A stretch of 64,000 nucleotides of DNA, from the NCBI GenBank assembly GCA_947501105.1, contig CANMUP010000003.1:744001-808000 (forward strand), read 5' to 3'. The notes below the pieces were generated by a model that saw only the letters and a program-made list of their open reading frames with translations, was not told the DNA's origin and did no database searches. Every line of letters starts with the position of its first letter. Position 1 is the stretch's first letter. Made by a program: the position numbers and the translations under genes. The stretch is from an uncultured Flaviramulus sp. Its GTDB lineage: Bacteria; Bacteroidota; Bacteroidia; Flavobacteriales; Flavobacteriaceae. Below are positions 1 to 10,894 of this stretch, one piece after another.

Positions 1-1817
<1,817 letters not shown>

Positions 1818-1960
1818 TCATAAAATTAGCATTTAATCCGTCATAATCAAAATTGATTGTTCCTATAACAAAATAGAAATTGCTTATTATTCGAACTCAT
1901 TAAATATTTCAAAAAATGAATTAAAACGCTTATTTTTACAATTCACTTAATACATATAAA

Positions 1961-2461
1961 ATGGCAAAAATAACTTTAGGAGGAAACCCAGCAGAAACAT
2001 CAGGAGATTTACCAAAAATAGGCTCTCAATTATCAAATTTCAAGTTAGTAGCAGTAGATCTTTCTACCAAAACTTTAGATGATTTTAAAGGCAGTAACCT
2101 TATTTTAAATATTTTTCCAAGCGTAAATACGGGAGTTTGTGCAACTTCGGTCAGAACATTTAATAAAACAGGAGCTTCCTTAAACAATACTAAAGTATTA
2201 TGTGTTTCTAGAGACTTGCCCTTTGCTCAAGACCAGTTTTGTGGCGCTGAAGGTTTAGAAAACGTAGTGATGCTTTCAGATTTCAGAAACGGAGATTTTG
2301 GTAAAACCAACGGGTTAATTTTTACTAATAGTGCTTTTGAAGGGCTACTCTCAAGAAGTATTATTGCTGTTAATGATAAAGGAGAAATTATTCATACAGA
2401 ACAAGTTTCTGAAACTGGAGATGAACCTAATTATGAAGCTGCTTTAAACGCATTTAAATAG
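1961..2461 (+). CDS. tpx: Thiol peroxidase Tpx
   Basis: Atypical 2-Cys peroxiredoxin that reduces hydrogen and alkyl peroxides using thioredoxin. The 166-residue product matches the family length. The peroxidatic cysteine is C60 in the motif N-T-G-V-C-A-T-S-V-R-T-F-N, and the resolving cysteine is C94 in Q-F-C-G-A-E-G, at nearly the same positions as in the E. coli enzyme. There is no signal peptide, so it is cytoplasmic. It starts 167 bases from the divergently transcribed catalase-peroxidase and is followed after 15 bases by diacylglycerol kinase, with which it may be co-transcribed. Confidence 0.97.
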   Translation: MAKITLGGNPAETSGDLPKIGSQLSNFKLVAVDLSTKTLDDFKGSNLILNIFPSVNTGVCATSVRTFNKTGASLNNTKVLCVSRDLPFAQDQFCGAEGLENVVMLSDFRNGDFGKTNGLIFTNSAFEGLLSRSIIAVNDKGEIIHTEQVSETGDEPNYEAALNAFK

Positions 2462-2476
2462 TTTAAAAAAATTGAT

Positions 2477-2848
2477 TTGAAAAACAAAAAAGATTCCTTT
2501 TTAGTTAATCGATTAAAAAGTGTTGGTTATGCTTTTAAAGGGGCCATACTCCTTTTAAAAACTGAAGCTAGTATAAAAATACAGTTTGTTATTGCCCTTT
2601 TTGTAACTATAGCTGGATTTTTTTTTAATATTTCAACTAACGAATGGATTGTACAATGCTTAGCCATAGGCATGGTTATAAGTATTGAAGGTGTTAACAC
2701 TGCTATTGAAGAAATTGCAGACTTTATGCATCCTGAGCGCCATGAAAAAATTGGTCTTATAAAAGACATTGCTGCAGGAGCTGTTTTTATAGCTAGTGTT
2801 TTTGCTATAATAATTGGCTTTATAATATATATACCAAAGATTTTTTAA
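2477..2848 (+). CDS. dgkA: Diacylglycerol kinase, DgkA type
   Basis: Small integral membrane kinase that phosphorylates diacylglycerol (or undecaprenol in some lineages). The 123-residue product has the three hydrophobic segments of the family and the signature E-G-V-N-T-A-I-E-E-I-A-D at about residues 73-84, which carries the catalytic glutamate and the metal-binding residues. The start is a TTG 15 bases after tpx; no upstream in-frame ATG exists and the next ATG would remove the first helices. Function is secure at family level; diacylglycerol versus undecaprenol as substrate cannot be read from sequence. Confidence 0.92.
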   Translation: MKNKKDSFLVNRLKSVGYAFKGAILLLKTEASIKIQFVIALFVTIAGFFFNISTNEWIVQCLAIGMVISIEGVNTAIEEIADFMHPERHEKIGLIKDIAAGAVFIASVFAIIIGFIIYIPKIF

Positions 2849-2884
2849 TATACGATTACCCTTAGGATAAACGTTAGTAATTTG

Positions 2885-2892
2885 TATTTTTG
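2885..2892 (+). promoter_or_regulatory. Probable -7 promoter box before ftsK
   Basis: TATTTTTG matches the Bacteroidota -7 consensus TAnnTTTG exactly and sits 61 bases before the ftsK start. A good TTG is missing at the expected -33 position (the sequence there is TTA), so the call rests on the single box. Confidence 0.45.
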
Positions 2893-2953
2893 TCGAGTTG
2901 CTTTTACAACTCATTTTAAAACTAAAAGTTTTCCGTTTGTATGGAAATAAAAC

Positions 2954-5332
2954 ATGGCCAAGAAAAAAACTAAAACAAAAAAAGCACCAAAGCGAAAAAT
3001 TAAAAAACCTAATTTTAAGTTATCTAGCCAGCAAAAGCTTGTGTTTGGTAGCTTCTTAGTTATTTTGGGAATACTTTTATGCATTGCCTTTATTTCTTTT
3101 TTCTTTACAGGAGAAGCAGATCAAAGTAGCTTATCAGATTTCGCATCTCGCGAAACAAAAACTCAAAATTGGTTAAGTAAAAGTGGTGCTTGGTTGAGCG
3201 ACTTATTTATACAACGTGGTTTTGGTGTAGCTTCATTTATATTTTCAGGACTAATATTTCTTTCTGGTGTTTATGTGTTAATGGATTTAGGTAAGGCTAA
3301 ATTACGTAAGCATTGGTTTTGGGGTATTTTAATTATCATTTGGCTGGCTGTCCTTTTTGGTTTTTTTGGTAATAAAAATGATATACTTGGTGGTACCATT
3401 GGCTATGAAATAAACACTTTTCTACAGGATTACATTGGAAAGATTGGGACTTCACTCCTATTATTATTTGGATTAATCACCTATTTAGCTGCTCGATTTA
3501 AAGTTACATTTGAAAGTATTTCAAAACTTTTTAAATCTGCTAAAAAAGATATAAAAGATGAGTTTTCTCAAGCTAATGAAGAGTTTTCTATACCATTAGA
3601 TAATAATTTATCAGAAGAAGCCGAAGCCATTAAAACTGCCTTTGATATTTCTTTAGAAAACAAAGAGCAAACTAGAAAAAAAGAAACCAAGCCTGAGATT
3701 GTAACACCTTTAGAAGTAAAAATAACGGAGGAAGAAGAAGAATCTGATTTAGAAATGAAGGTTGAAAAAGTCGCAGAGGAGCAATCTGAAACCGATAATT
3801 TAGCGAATAAATTGGTTGAAGATTTTGGACAATTCGATCCTACCTTGGAGTTGGGCAATTATCAATTCCCGCCACTTGATCTTCTTAAAAAGTATGATAC
3901 TGAAGGTATTACCATCAATCAAGAAGAGCTTGAAGAAAACAAAAATAAAATTGTAGAAACCTTAAACAATTATAAAATTGGTATTGCCAGCATAAAAGCA
4001 ACCATTGGTCCTACCGTTACGTTGTATGAAATTGTTCCAGAAGCTGGTGTTCGTATATCGAAAATCAAAAATTTAGAAGACGATATAGCATTATCACTCG
4101 CTGCCCTTGGTATTCGTATTATTGCACCCATCCCAGGAAAAGGAACCATTGGTATTGAAGTTCCAAATAAAAACTCAACGATAGTTTCAATGCGTTCTGT
4201 AATTGCTTCAAAAAAGTTTCAAACTTCCGAAATGCAATTACCTATTGCGCTTGGTAAAACTATAAGCAATGAAACCTTTGTAGTCGATCTTGCAAAAATG
4301 CCGCACTTGCTTATGGCTGGAGCAACAGGACAGGGGAAATCTGTTGGGTTAAATGCAGTTCTAACATCACTTTTATACAAAAAACATCCAGCTGAAGTTA
4401 AGTTTATTTTAGTCGACCCTAAAAAAGTTGAGCTTACGCTTTTCAATAAAATTGAGCGTCATTATTTAGCAAAATTACCAGATAGCGAAGACGCCATAAT
4501 TACAGATAACACCAAGGTAATCAATACATTAAATTCACTATGTATTGAAATGGACAACCGCTACGAGTTGCTTAAAAATGCATTATGTAGAAACATTGCA
4601 GAATACAATGCAAAATTTAAGGCTAGAAAATTAAATCCAAATGATGGGCATCAATTTTTGCCATACATTGTTTTGGTAGTTGATGAGTTTGCAGATTTAA
4701 TTATGACTGCTGGCAAGGAGGTAGAAACACCTATTGCACGTTTAGCACAATTAGCTCGGGCTATTGGTATTCATTTGATTATTGCTACACAACGTCCGTC
4801 GGTAAATGTTATTACTGGTATTATTAAAGCTAATTTCCCAGCACGTATAGCTTTTAGAGTAACTAGCAAAATAGATTCTCGAACCATTTTAGATGGTTCT
4901 GGAGCAGATCAATTAATAGGCCGTGGAGATATGTTATTTACCCAAGGTAATGATGTTATTCGTGTGCAATGCGCCTTTGTAGATACACCAGAAGTAGAAA
5001 AATTAACAGAATTTATAGGTTCTCAAAAAGCATATCCAAATGCATACCAATTGCCAGAATATGTAGGTGAGGAAAGTGGCACAAGTCTTGATATAGATAT
5101 TTCAGATCGAGATAAACTGTTTAAAGATGCCGCTGTGGTTATTGTTACAGCGCAACAAGGATCGGCATCTTTATTACAGAGAAAATTAAAATTAGGATAC
5201 AATAGAGCTGGTAGAATAATAGATCAATTAGAAGCCGCTGGTATTGTTGGTCCGTTTGAAGGTAGTAAAGCCAGACAAGTTTTAGTATCAGATTTAATTG
5301 CTTTAGATCAGCATTTAGAAAATGAAATATAA
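2954..5332 (+). CDS. ftsK: DNA translocase FtsK
   Basis: Septal DNA pump that clears chromosome ends from the division site and activates dimer resolution. The 792-residue product has a lysine-rich start, four membrane segments in the first 190 residues, a short acidic linker to about residue 290, the motor domain with Walker A G-A-T-G-Q-G-K-S near residue 455 and Walker B V-L-V-V-D-E-F-A-D, and a C-terminal winged-helix gamma domain from about residue 726 (A-Q-Q-G-S-A-S-L-L-Q-R-K-L) that reads the polar KOPS sites. The linker is much shorter than in E. coli, as usual in Bacteroidota. Its end overlaps the longest form of the next gene. Confidence 0.97.
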   Translation: MAKKKTKTKKAPKRKIKKPNFKLSSQQKLVFGSFLVILGILLCIAFISFFFTGEADQSSLSDFASRETKTQNWLSKSGAWLSDLFIQRGFGVASFIFSGLIFLSGVYVLMDLGKAKLRKHWFWGILIIIWLAVLFGFFGNKNDILGGTIGYEINTFLQDYIGKIGTSLLLLFGLITYLAARFKVTFESISKLFKSAKKDIKDEFSQANEEFSIPLDNNLSEEAEAIKTAFDISLENKEQTRKKETKPEIVTPLEVKITEEEEESDLEMKVEKVAEEQSETDNLANKLVEDFGQFDPTLELGNYQFPPLDLLKKYDTEGITINQEELEENKNKIVETLNNYKIGIASIKATIGPTVTLYEIVPEAGVRISKIKNLEDDIALSLAALGIRIIAPIPGKGTIGIEVPNKNSTIVSMRSVIASKKFQTSEMQLPIALGKTISNETFVVDLAKMPHLLMAGATGQGKSVGLNAVLTSLLYKKHPAEVKFILVDPKKVELTLFNKIERHYLAKLPDSEDAIITDNTKVINTLNSLCIEMDNRYELLKNALCRNIAEYNAKFKARKLNPNDGHQFLPYIVLVVDEFADLIMTAGKEVETPIARLAQLARAIGIHLIIATQRPSVNVITGIIKANFPARIAFRVTSKIDSRTILDGSGADQLIGRGDMLFTQGNDVIRVQCAFVDTPEVEKLTEFIGSQKAYPNAYQLPEYVGEESGTSLDIDISDRDKLFKDAAVVIVTAQQGSASLLQRKLKLGYNRAGRIIDQLEAAGIVGPFEGSKARQVLVSDLIALDQHLENEI

Positions 5333-5339
5333 TTTAAAA

Positions 5340-5981
5340 ATGAAAATGAAAAAATTTATAACTGTTTTATTAATCACTCTTTCTATTAGTGCTTTTTCTC
5401 AAAACAAGGGAAAAGCTTTATTACAAGAAGTATCAGCTAAAGTAAAAAGTTACGATAATATTTCTTTAGACTTTAAATATGTTCTTGAAAATACTTCAGA
5501 AAACATAAAACAAGAAACACGTGGTGATGTGGTTATGCAAGGTGAAAAATACAGGTTAAATATTCTTGGAATTACACGGCTTTTCGATGGCAAAACTATG
5601 TATAGTATTAGTCCTGAAGATGAAGAAGTAACCATTTCTTCTGATAATGCTGATGAAGAGGATAACATCACTCCTAGCAAAATGCTATCATTTTATGAAG
5701 ATGGTTATACATACTCCATGGATATAGAGCAGAATATAAAAGGCAGAAAAGTCCAATATGTAAAATTAACACCTATAGATTCAAACTCAGAAATTAAGCA
5801 CATTCTTTTAGGAGTTGATAAGCAAACAAAACATATATATAATCTGATTCAAATAGGCAAAAACGGTACAAAAACAACGCTTACTGTTAATTCTTTTAAA
5901 ACAAATGAACCATTATCAAAAACCTTATTTACCTTTGATGATAATAAGTATAAAGACTATTACATCAATAAACTAGATTAG
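5340..5981 (+). CDS. LolA-like outer-membrane lipoprotein carrier
   Basis: Likely periplasmic chaperone that carries lipoproteins from the inner to the outer membrane. A signal peptide ends near A-F-S-Q-N, followed by the LolA-like beta fold: the ordered strands with V-V-M-Q-G-E-K-Y-R-L and L-F-D-G-K-T-M-Y are typical of flavobacterial members. In-frame starts exist at 5322 (overlapping the ftsK stop), 5340 and 5346; the signal peptide is best with one of the two later ATGs, and 5340 is chosen here. It sits between ftsK and the LptF/LptG permease, a conserved order in this group, in what looks like one operon. Confidence 0.82.
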   Translation: MKMKKFITVLLITLSISAFSQNKGKALLQEVSAKVKSYDNISLDFKYVLENTSENIKQETRGDVVMQGEKYRLNILGITRLFDGKTMYSISPEDEEVTISSDNADEEDNITPSKMLSFYEDGYTYSMDIEQNIKGRKVQYVKLTPIDSNSEIKHILLGVDKQTKHIYNLIQIGKNGTKTTLTVNSFKTNEPLSKTLFTFDDNKYKDYYINKLD

Positions 5982-5991
5982 GTATTTTTTT

Positions 5992-8394
5992 GTGAAAATT
6001 CTTGACCGTTACATACTAACCACATATTTAAAAACTTTTCTCAGCGTGTTTATAATTCTCATGCTGATTTTTGTTTTACAAGCTATCTGGTTATACATAA
6101 AAGAATTAGCAGGAAAAGATTTAGATATTGATGTTATATTTAAGTTTTTATTATATGTTACTCCAACATTGATTCCTTTAATTTTACCTCTTACCATACT
6201 GCTTTCGTCAATAATGGTGTTTGGTAATTTTGCTGAAAACTATGAGTTTGCGGCAATGAAATCAACTGGAATTTCTTTGCAACGGGCCATGTCCGGTCTT
6301 AGTATTTTTATTGTTATAATTGCTATGGTAACCTTTGTTTTTTCTAACAATATTATACCATGGGCAAATTATAATTTTTATAATTTAAGAACAAATATTA
6401 AAAAGACTAAACCTGCACTAGCCATAGCCGAAGGTCAATTTAATCAAATTGGTAGTTACAATATAAAAGTTGAAGAAAAAAGCGGAGACAGAGGCCAGTA
6501 TTTTAAAGATGTCTTTATACATATTAAAGGAAAAAATGGGCAGAAAAATAGGACTACCATTAAATCTAAAACTGGAGAACTTGCAAGTGAGGAAACCTCA
6601 AATGTATTAAAACTCATTTTGTATGATGGCAATTATTATAATGATATTCCTCGCAAAAAACCAAACGAAAGAGAAAAACATCCCTTTGCAAAAAGTAAGT
6701 TTAAAAAGTATACAATCAATATAGACTTATCTCAGATAAATACTGAAGTAGATTTTGAAAACAAGTCACATTCAGACAGATTTAACATGCTTAATTTAAG
6801 CGAATTAGACTATACTATAGATTCGCTTACACAAATGCGAAGCAAAGCCCATAAAGATCTTTCCAAAAGTTTATACCAACGCAGTAGTATAGCTAGACTA
6901 AAAAATATAAACATAGAAAAGTTTAAAAAGGAACCTAAAAACGATTCCATTTATACCGGAGAAATTTTAGACCTTTTTGAAACTAAAAATAAATCTCAAC
7001 TTCTTGATTTAGCGTTAAGAAATATAAAAAGCACGAAACAAGATATTCTAAACAAAAAAGCTGGACAAAAGTTATCAAAAATAAATTATAACAGGCATAT
7101 TGTTTCTTTTCACGAAAAATTGGCTTTAGGGTTTGCATGTATTATTTTATTTTTTGTTGGTGCTCCCCTTGGAGCATTAATTAGAAAAGGAGGTTTAGGC
7201 TTGCCTATGGTAATTGCTATACTACTATTTTTAACTTACCATTTCATAGGTATTTTTGCAATAAATAGTGCAAAGAGTGGTGATTTTAACCCTGTGCTAG
7301 CTAGCTGGTTTTCTACGCTAGTCATGTTACCTTTAGGTGTGTTTTTAACAAAAAGAGCTACTGCTGATAAAGGCATCGCAGAAGGAGCAGGAATACTAGA
7401 TTCGTTAAAGAACCTTTTTAGACTAAAGAAAGCTAGAATTGATGAAAACAAGGTAACCTTTGATTCAAATTCTTCTGAATATAGGGATTTACAGGCTTAT
7501 GAAAATAGTAAGTTAATTGATATTATTAAAAATTATAGAGAATACAATTATTCATCTAAATATAGAAATACAGCTTTATCAATTATAAACTCAAGAGGTA
7601 TTTCAAACCAACAATTAAAGTTTTCAGGTGATTTTCACAACCATGAAAAAGAAGAAGCCATACGGTTAAAAAGCAATTTTGAAGAAGATTCAAAATTAGC
7701 TTTGATTTTGTATTTAATATCAAATATACTTACCATACCTGGAAGTATACTAGAAAATAATAAATTCCCATTGTTTGGAAGTATTTTTATCATCATTGGT
7801 TTAATAGTATATGTATTATTTTTATTTGCTCTAATAAAATCATTTATAAGTAACTCTAACTTCTATAAACATATTAAAAAAGATTCATTTTCTAACGCCC
7901 TCTTATTTTTTCTTGTTGGGCTTCCTTTATATTTCTTTATATACATTTATCAAAAAAAGAGAATGGAAGAAGAGTTATTTATTAAAGAAGTTTCTGCCCC
8001 AAAATCAAAATTAATTTCGGAATATACTAATATTAATACCGAAGCTAAAAAAAATAGCAAAGACTACAAAGCACATTCAAAATTTGCAATTATATTATAT
8101 AGTATAGGCGTTATTTTATTAGTTCTGTTCTTTGTATTTAAAAACAATAAAATGCCATCATTACAATCGGCTTCTATACAACTTAGCTTTGTATCTTTAT
8201 TCCTTTTCATTATATATTATTTAAAATCAATTCTTAATTTAAATAGTTTTTATAATCATATTAATAAAAAAGAAAAAAAACCGAGTATTATCCTTTTAAT
8301 AATTGGCATTCCTTTATATATGATAGTCTATCCTTTTTTAAATGTAAAAATTAGAGAAGACTTAAAACAAAATTGTTTAGATAGTTTAAAATAA
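5992..8394 (+). CDS. LptF/LptG-family permease with duplicated membrane extension
   Basis: Inner-membrane component of the lipopolysaccharide export transporter. Residues 1-460 form the family fold: two helices near the start (L-K-T-F-L-S-V-F-I-I-L-M-L-I-F), a third, a large periplasmic domain, and three more helices around 365-450 with G-L-G-L-P-M-V. The product is 800 residues. After a charged linker, two related blocks at about 567-665 and 695-800 each begin S-K-L/F-A-I-L-Y and contain two pairs of helices with N-F-Y-K/N-H-I and G-L/I-P-L-Y; they look like an internal duplication. The start is GTG, ten bases after the LolA-like gene. The core assignment is secure, the role of the extension is unknown. 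Confidence 0.85.
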   Translation: MKILDRYILTTYLKTFLSVFIILMLIFVLQAIWLYIKELAGKDLDIDVIFKFLLYVTPTLIPLILPLTILLSSIMVFGNFAENYEFAAMKSTGISLQRAMSGLSIFIVIIAMVTFVFSNNIIPWANYNFYNLRTNIKKTKPALAIAEGQFNQIGSYNIKVEEKSGDRGQYFKDVFIHIKGKNGQKNRTTIKSKTGELASEETSNVLKLILYDGNYYNDIPRKKPNEREKHPFAKSKFKKYTINIDLSQINTEVDFENKSHSDRFNMLNLSELDYTIDSLTQMRSKAHKDLSKSLYQRSSIARLKNINIEKFKKEPKNDSIYTGEILDLFETKNKSQLLDLALRNIKSTKQDILNKKAGQKLSKINYNRHIVSFHEKLALGFACIILFFVGAPLGALIRKGGLGLPMVIAILLFLTYHFIGIFAINSAKSGDFNPVLASWFSTLVMLPLGVFLTKRATADKGIAEGAGILDSLKNLFRLKKARIDENKVTFDSNSSEYRDLQAYENSKLIDIIKNYREYNYSSKYRNTALSIINSRGISNQQLKFSGDFHNHEKEEAIRLKSNFEEDSKLALILYLISNILTIPGSILENNKFPLFGSIFIIIGLIVYVLFLFALIKSFISNSNFYKHIKKDSFSNALLFFLVGLPLYFFIYIYQKKRMEEELFIKEVSAPKSKLISEYTNINTEAKKNSKDYKAHSKFAIILYSIGVILLVLFFVFKNNKMPSLQSASIQLSFVSLFLFIIYYLKSILNLNSFYNHINKKEKKPSIILLIIGIPLYMIVYPFLNVKIREDLKQNCLDSLK

Positions 8395-8406
8395 GCAATA
8401 TCTTTG
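8373..8406 (+). promoter_or_regulatory. Bacteroidota-type promoter before ribB
   Basis: TTG at 8373-8375 and TATCTTTG at 8399-8406 are 23 bases apart, inside the end of the preceding gene. Transcription would begin about at 8411-8414, on or just past the first candidate ATG, which favours translation from the in-frame ATG at 8426. Confidence 0.5.
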
Positions 8407-8410
8407 TACC

Positions 8411-9571
8411 ATGATTTTAGAACCTATGACAACAAATAAAACTTCGGAATTTAAACTGAATACTATCCATGAAGCTATAGATGATATAAGGAATGGAAAA
8501 GTAATTATTGTTGTTGATGATGAAAACCGTGAAAACGAAGGTGACTTTGTGGCCGCTGCCGATATGGTTACACCACAAATGATTAACTTTATGGCTACCC
8601 ACGGTAGAGGTCTTATATGCACTCCACTTACTGAAAATAGATGTAAAGAGCTAGAGCTTAATATGATGGTGCGCAATAATACAGATCCTATGGAAACTGC
8701 TTTTACAGTATCTGTTGATTTAAGAGGTAATGGAGTAACAACAGGCATTTCTGCGAGTGATAGAGCAAAAACAGTTAAGGCTTTAATAGATTCAAACACA
8801 AAACCTTTTGAACTTGGTAGACCTGGTCATATATTCCCTTTAGTTGCCAAAGAAGGTGGTGTTTTAAGGCGTACAGGGCATACGGAAGCAGCTATTGATT
8901 TTGCACGTTTAGCAGGCTTAGAACCTGCTGGTGTAATTGTTGAGATTATGAATGAAGATGGTACCATGGCACGTTTGCCTCAACTCATGAAAGTTGCGAA
9001 AAAATTAGATTTAAAAATTGTTTCGATTGAAGATTTGGTAGCTTATAGAATGCAGCACGATTCTTTAATTGAAAAAAAGGAAGATTTTCAAATAGAAACT
9101 CGTTTTGGAAGTTTTCGTTTAAGAGCCTACAAGCAAACTACTAACAATCAAGTACATATAGCTTTAACAAAAGGACAATGGAAAGATAATGAACCTGTGC
9201 TTACTAGAATAAATTCTACTTTAATTAATAATGATATTCTTGGTACACTTACTAACAATGTAGATAAGCAACTTGATAATATGTTTAAGCTCATTAACAG
9301 TAATGGCAAAGGTGCAATTATTTTTATAAACCAAGAATCTCAGTCAATGAATATATTGAAGCGTTTATCCTTTTTAAAGGAAAGCCAAAGTCCAAATAAA
9401 ATTTCTAAGGCACCAAAAATAAATATGGATAACCGCGATTTTGGTATTGGCGCACAAATTTTACATGACTTAAATATTCATAAACTAAGTCTAGTCTCAA
9501 ATACCGAACAAACCAAACGCGTTGGTTTAATTGGTTATGGTTTGGAGATTGTAGAATACGTGAAGTATTAA
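8411..9571 (+). CDS. ribB: RibB (DHBP synthase) fused to degenerate GTP cyclohydrolase II domain
   Basis: The N-terminal ~215 residues are 3,4-dihydroxy-2-butanone-4-phosphate synthase of riboflavin synthesis, with D-D-E-N-R-E-N-E-G-D (acidic metal/phosphate site), M-A-T-H-G-R-G-L-I-C and R-T-G-H-T-E-A-A-I-D all intact. The C-terminal ~160 residues align in layout with GTP cyclohydrolase II, beginning E-T-R-F-G-S-F-R, but the three zinc cysteines are gone: where active enzymes have a C-x-T-G-D-x6-R-C-D-C pattern this protein reads S-T-L-I-N-N-D-I-L-G-T-L-T-N-N-V, and the E-G-R-G-I loop has become E-S-Q-S-M. The second domain should therefore be inactive and may be structural or regulatory. 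The start at 8411 could instead be 8426. Confidence 0.92.
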   Translation: MILEPMTTNKTSEFKLNTIHEAIDDIRNGKVIIVVDDENRENEGDFVAAADMVTPQMINFMATHGRGLICTPLTENRCKELELNMMVRNNTDPMETAFTVSVDLRGNGVTTGISASDRAKTVKALIDSNTKPFELGRPGHIFPLVAKEGGVLRRTGHTEAAIDFARLAGLEPAGVIVEIMNEDGTMARLPQLMKVAKKLDLKIVSIEDLVAYRMQHDSLIEKKEDFQIETRFGSFRLRAYKQTTNNQVHIALTKGQWKDNEPVLTRINSTLINNDILGTLTNNVDKQLDNMFKLINSNGKGAIIFINQESQSMNILKRLSFLKESQSPNKISKAPKINMDNRDFGIGAQILHDLNIHKLSLVSNTEQTKRVGLIGYGLEIVEYVKY

Positions 9572-9575
9572 TTTT

Positions 9576-10772
9576 TTACGATACAATATTTTTAATCACC
9601 TCAACCATTTTAGAAGCTCTCTGCCTAACTTCGTCTTCTGTCCAAGATAGTTTTATTAAACAAGATATGTTTCGAGCAATATAATGATCAGATTGCTCAA
9701 AGGTTTTTGTTTGAAGGTAATTTAAGCCATTTTTCACCTCTTCAGAAATTGGATACAACGATTTTATGCTTTTAAGATGTTGCCATTCGCGTATATAATG
9801 CCAATTATTGTCGTAATAATGAAAACATCCATCAACACCGTTTTCTTTTAAAGCTTTTGAAGCTTTTCTAGCAACTTCTAAATTTGGCAAAAAGAAACTT
9901 AAAAAAGAATAGCTTTCTTCTCCTCCATCTGGAACGGTTCTAAAAGTTACTTCAGGAATTTCCGAAAGTGTTTCACGAATTATAGTATAGTTTTTCTTTT
10001 GAATTGATACAAACTCATCTAATCGCTTTAATTGCGCCAAACCAACAGCAGCATGCAATTCTGAAATTCTGAAATTATAACCTAAAAAAGGGTGTGTTTC
10101 TGCTCCTCTATCATTTCCAGCATGATCATGTCCGTGGTCTGAATAATGGTCTGCATGCCTATAATAATCCTCATTGTTTGTTAGCACTGCTCCACCTTCT
10201 CCTGCTGTAATTATCTTTACAAAATCTAGAGATAAACACCCTAAATCGCCAATACTGCCTAATGGTTTACCTTTATATGTTGCGCCAGTTGCTTGTGATG
10301 AATCTTCAATAAGAATTAAATTGTGTGCTTTACAAATTTCCTGAAGGGCTTCTAAATTCGCCATACTACCGCACATATGTACTGGCATAATGGCTTTTGT
10401 TTTTGGTGTTATTGCCTCTCTTACCTTATTTGGGCACAGTGTTAAAGTATCATCAATATCTACTAAAATTGGAACAGCTCCAAGCATCATAATAGCTTCA
10501 AAACTCGCCACGAAAGTAAATGTTGGCATAATAACTTCGTCTCCTGCTCCTATTCCTGCTGATGCTAAGGCTACAGAAACTGCTGCGGTTCCGCTAGATA
10601 CTAATTGTGCATGTTTTACTTGTAATTGCTGTTCTAACTGTTTCTCAAGAGATTTGGCTTTCCAATGCCCGTTTCGCATACCATCAAAACCATAGCGCAT
10701 TAATACGCCATTATCTAAAACATCATTTAATTCTTTACGTTCGGCTTCTCCAAATAATTCAAATCCTGGCAT
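9576..10772 (-). CDS. DegT/DnrJ/EryC1-family PLP aminotransferase
   Basis: Pyridoxal-phosphate enzyme of the sugar aminotransferase fold, 398 residues. Visible family marks are S-S-G-T-A-A-V near residue 59 (cofactor phosphate), P-T-F-T-F-V-A-S, E-D-S-S-Q-A-T-G with the aspartate that pairs with the ring nitrogen, and the Schiff-base lysine in S-L-D-F-V-K-I-I-T-A-G-E-G-G-A-V. The stretch H-Y-S-D-H-G-H-D-H is unusually histidine-rich. It converges on ribB with only four bases between the stop codons. The substrate cannot be told from sequence; members usually aminate nucleotide-linked keto sugars for surface glycans. Confidence 0.9.
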   Translation of the reverse strand: MPGFELFGEAERKELNDVLDNGVLMRYGFDGMRNGHWKAKSLEKQLEQQLQVKHAQLVSSGTAAVSVALASAGIGAGDEVIMPTFTFVASFEAIMMLGAVPILVDIDDTLTLCPNKVREAITPKTKAIMPVHMCGSMANLEALQEICKAHNLILIEDSSQATGATYKGKPLGSIGDLGCLSLDFVKIITAGEGGAVLTNNEDYYRHADHYSDHGHDHAGNDRGAETHPFLGYNFRISELHAAVGLAQLKRLDEFVSIQKKNYTIIRETLSEIPEVTFRTVPDGGEESYSFLSFFLPNLEVARKASKALKENGVDGCFHYYDNNWHYIREWQHLKSIKSLYPISEEVKNGLNYLQTKTFEQSDHYIARNISCLIKLSWTEDEVRQRASKMVEVIKNIVS

Positions 10773-10805
10773 AACTTTACTTTTTATTTTATGTTGGGAG
10801 TTTTT

Positions 10806-10886
10806 GCGTTAGGGATTGTAGTGAAAATCCTTTTTTATTTTTCATAAAAAAGATTGTAGCGTAAAGCCCGACCCTTGTGGTAACGC
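10806..10886 (-). repeat. Structured intergenic element (possible dispersed flavobacterial repeat)
   Basis: This gap between two leftward genes holds nested complementary segments. GCGTTA at 10806-10811 pairs with TAACGC at 10881-10886. An A/T-rich hairpin is formed by 10827-10838 and 10844-10854. A motif GATTGTAG occurs twice, at 10815 and 10852. On the minus strand the element begins GGGCGTTACC and continues with GGTCGGGC. I recall similar sequences between genes in other flavobacteria, but this is memory only. It could be a small RNA, a transcript-end element or a mobile repeat. Confidence 0.4.
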
Positions 10887-10894
10887 CCAAATAT

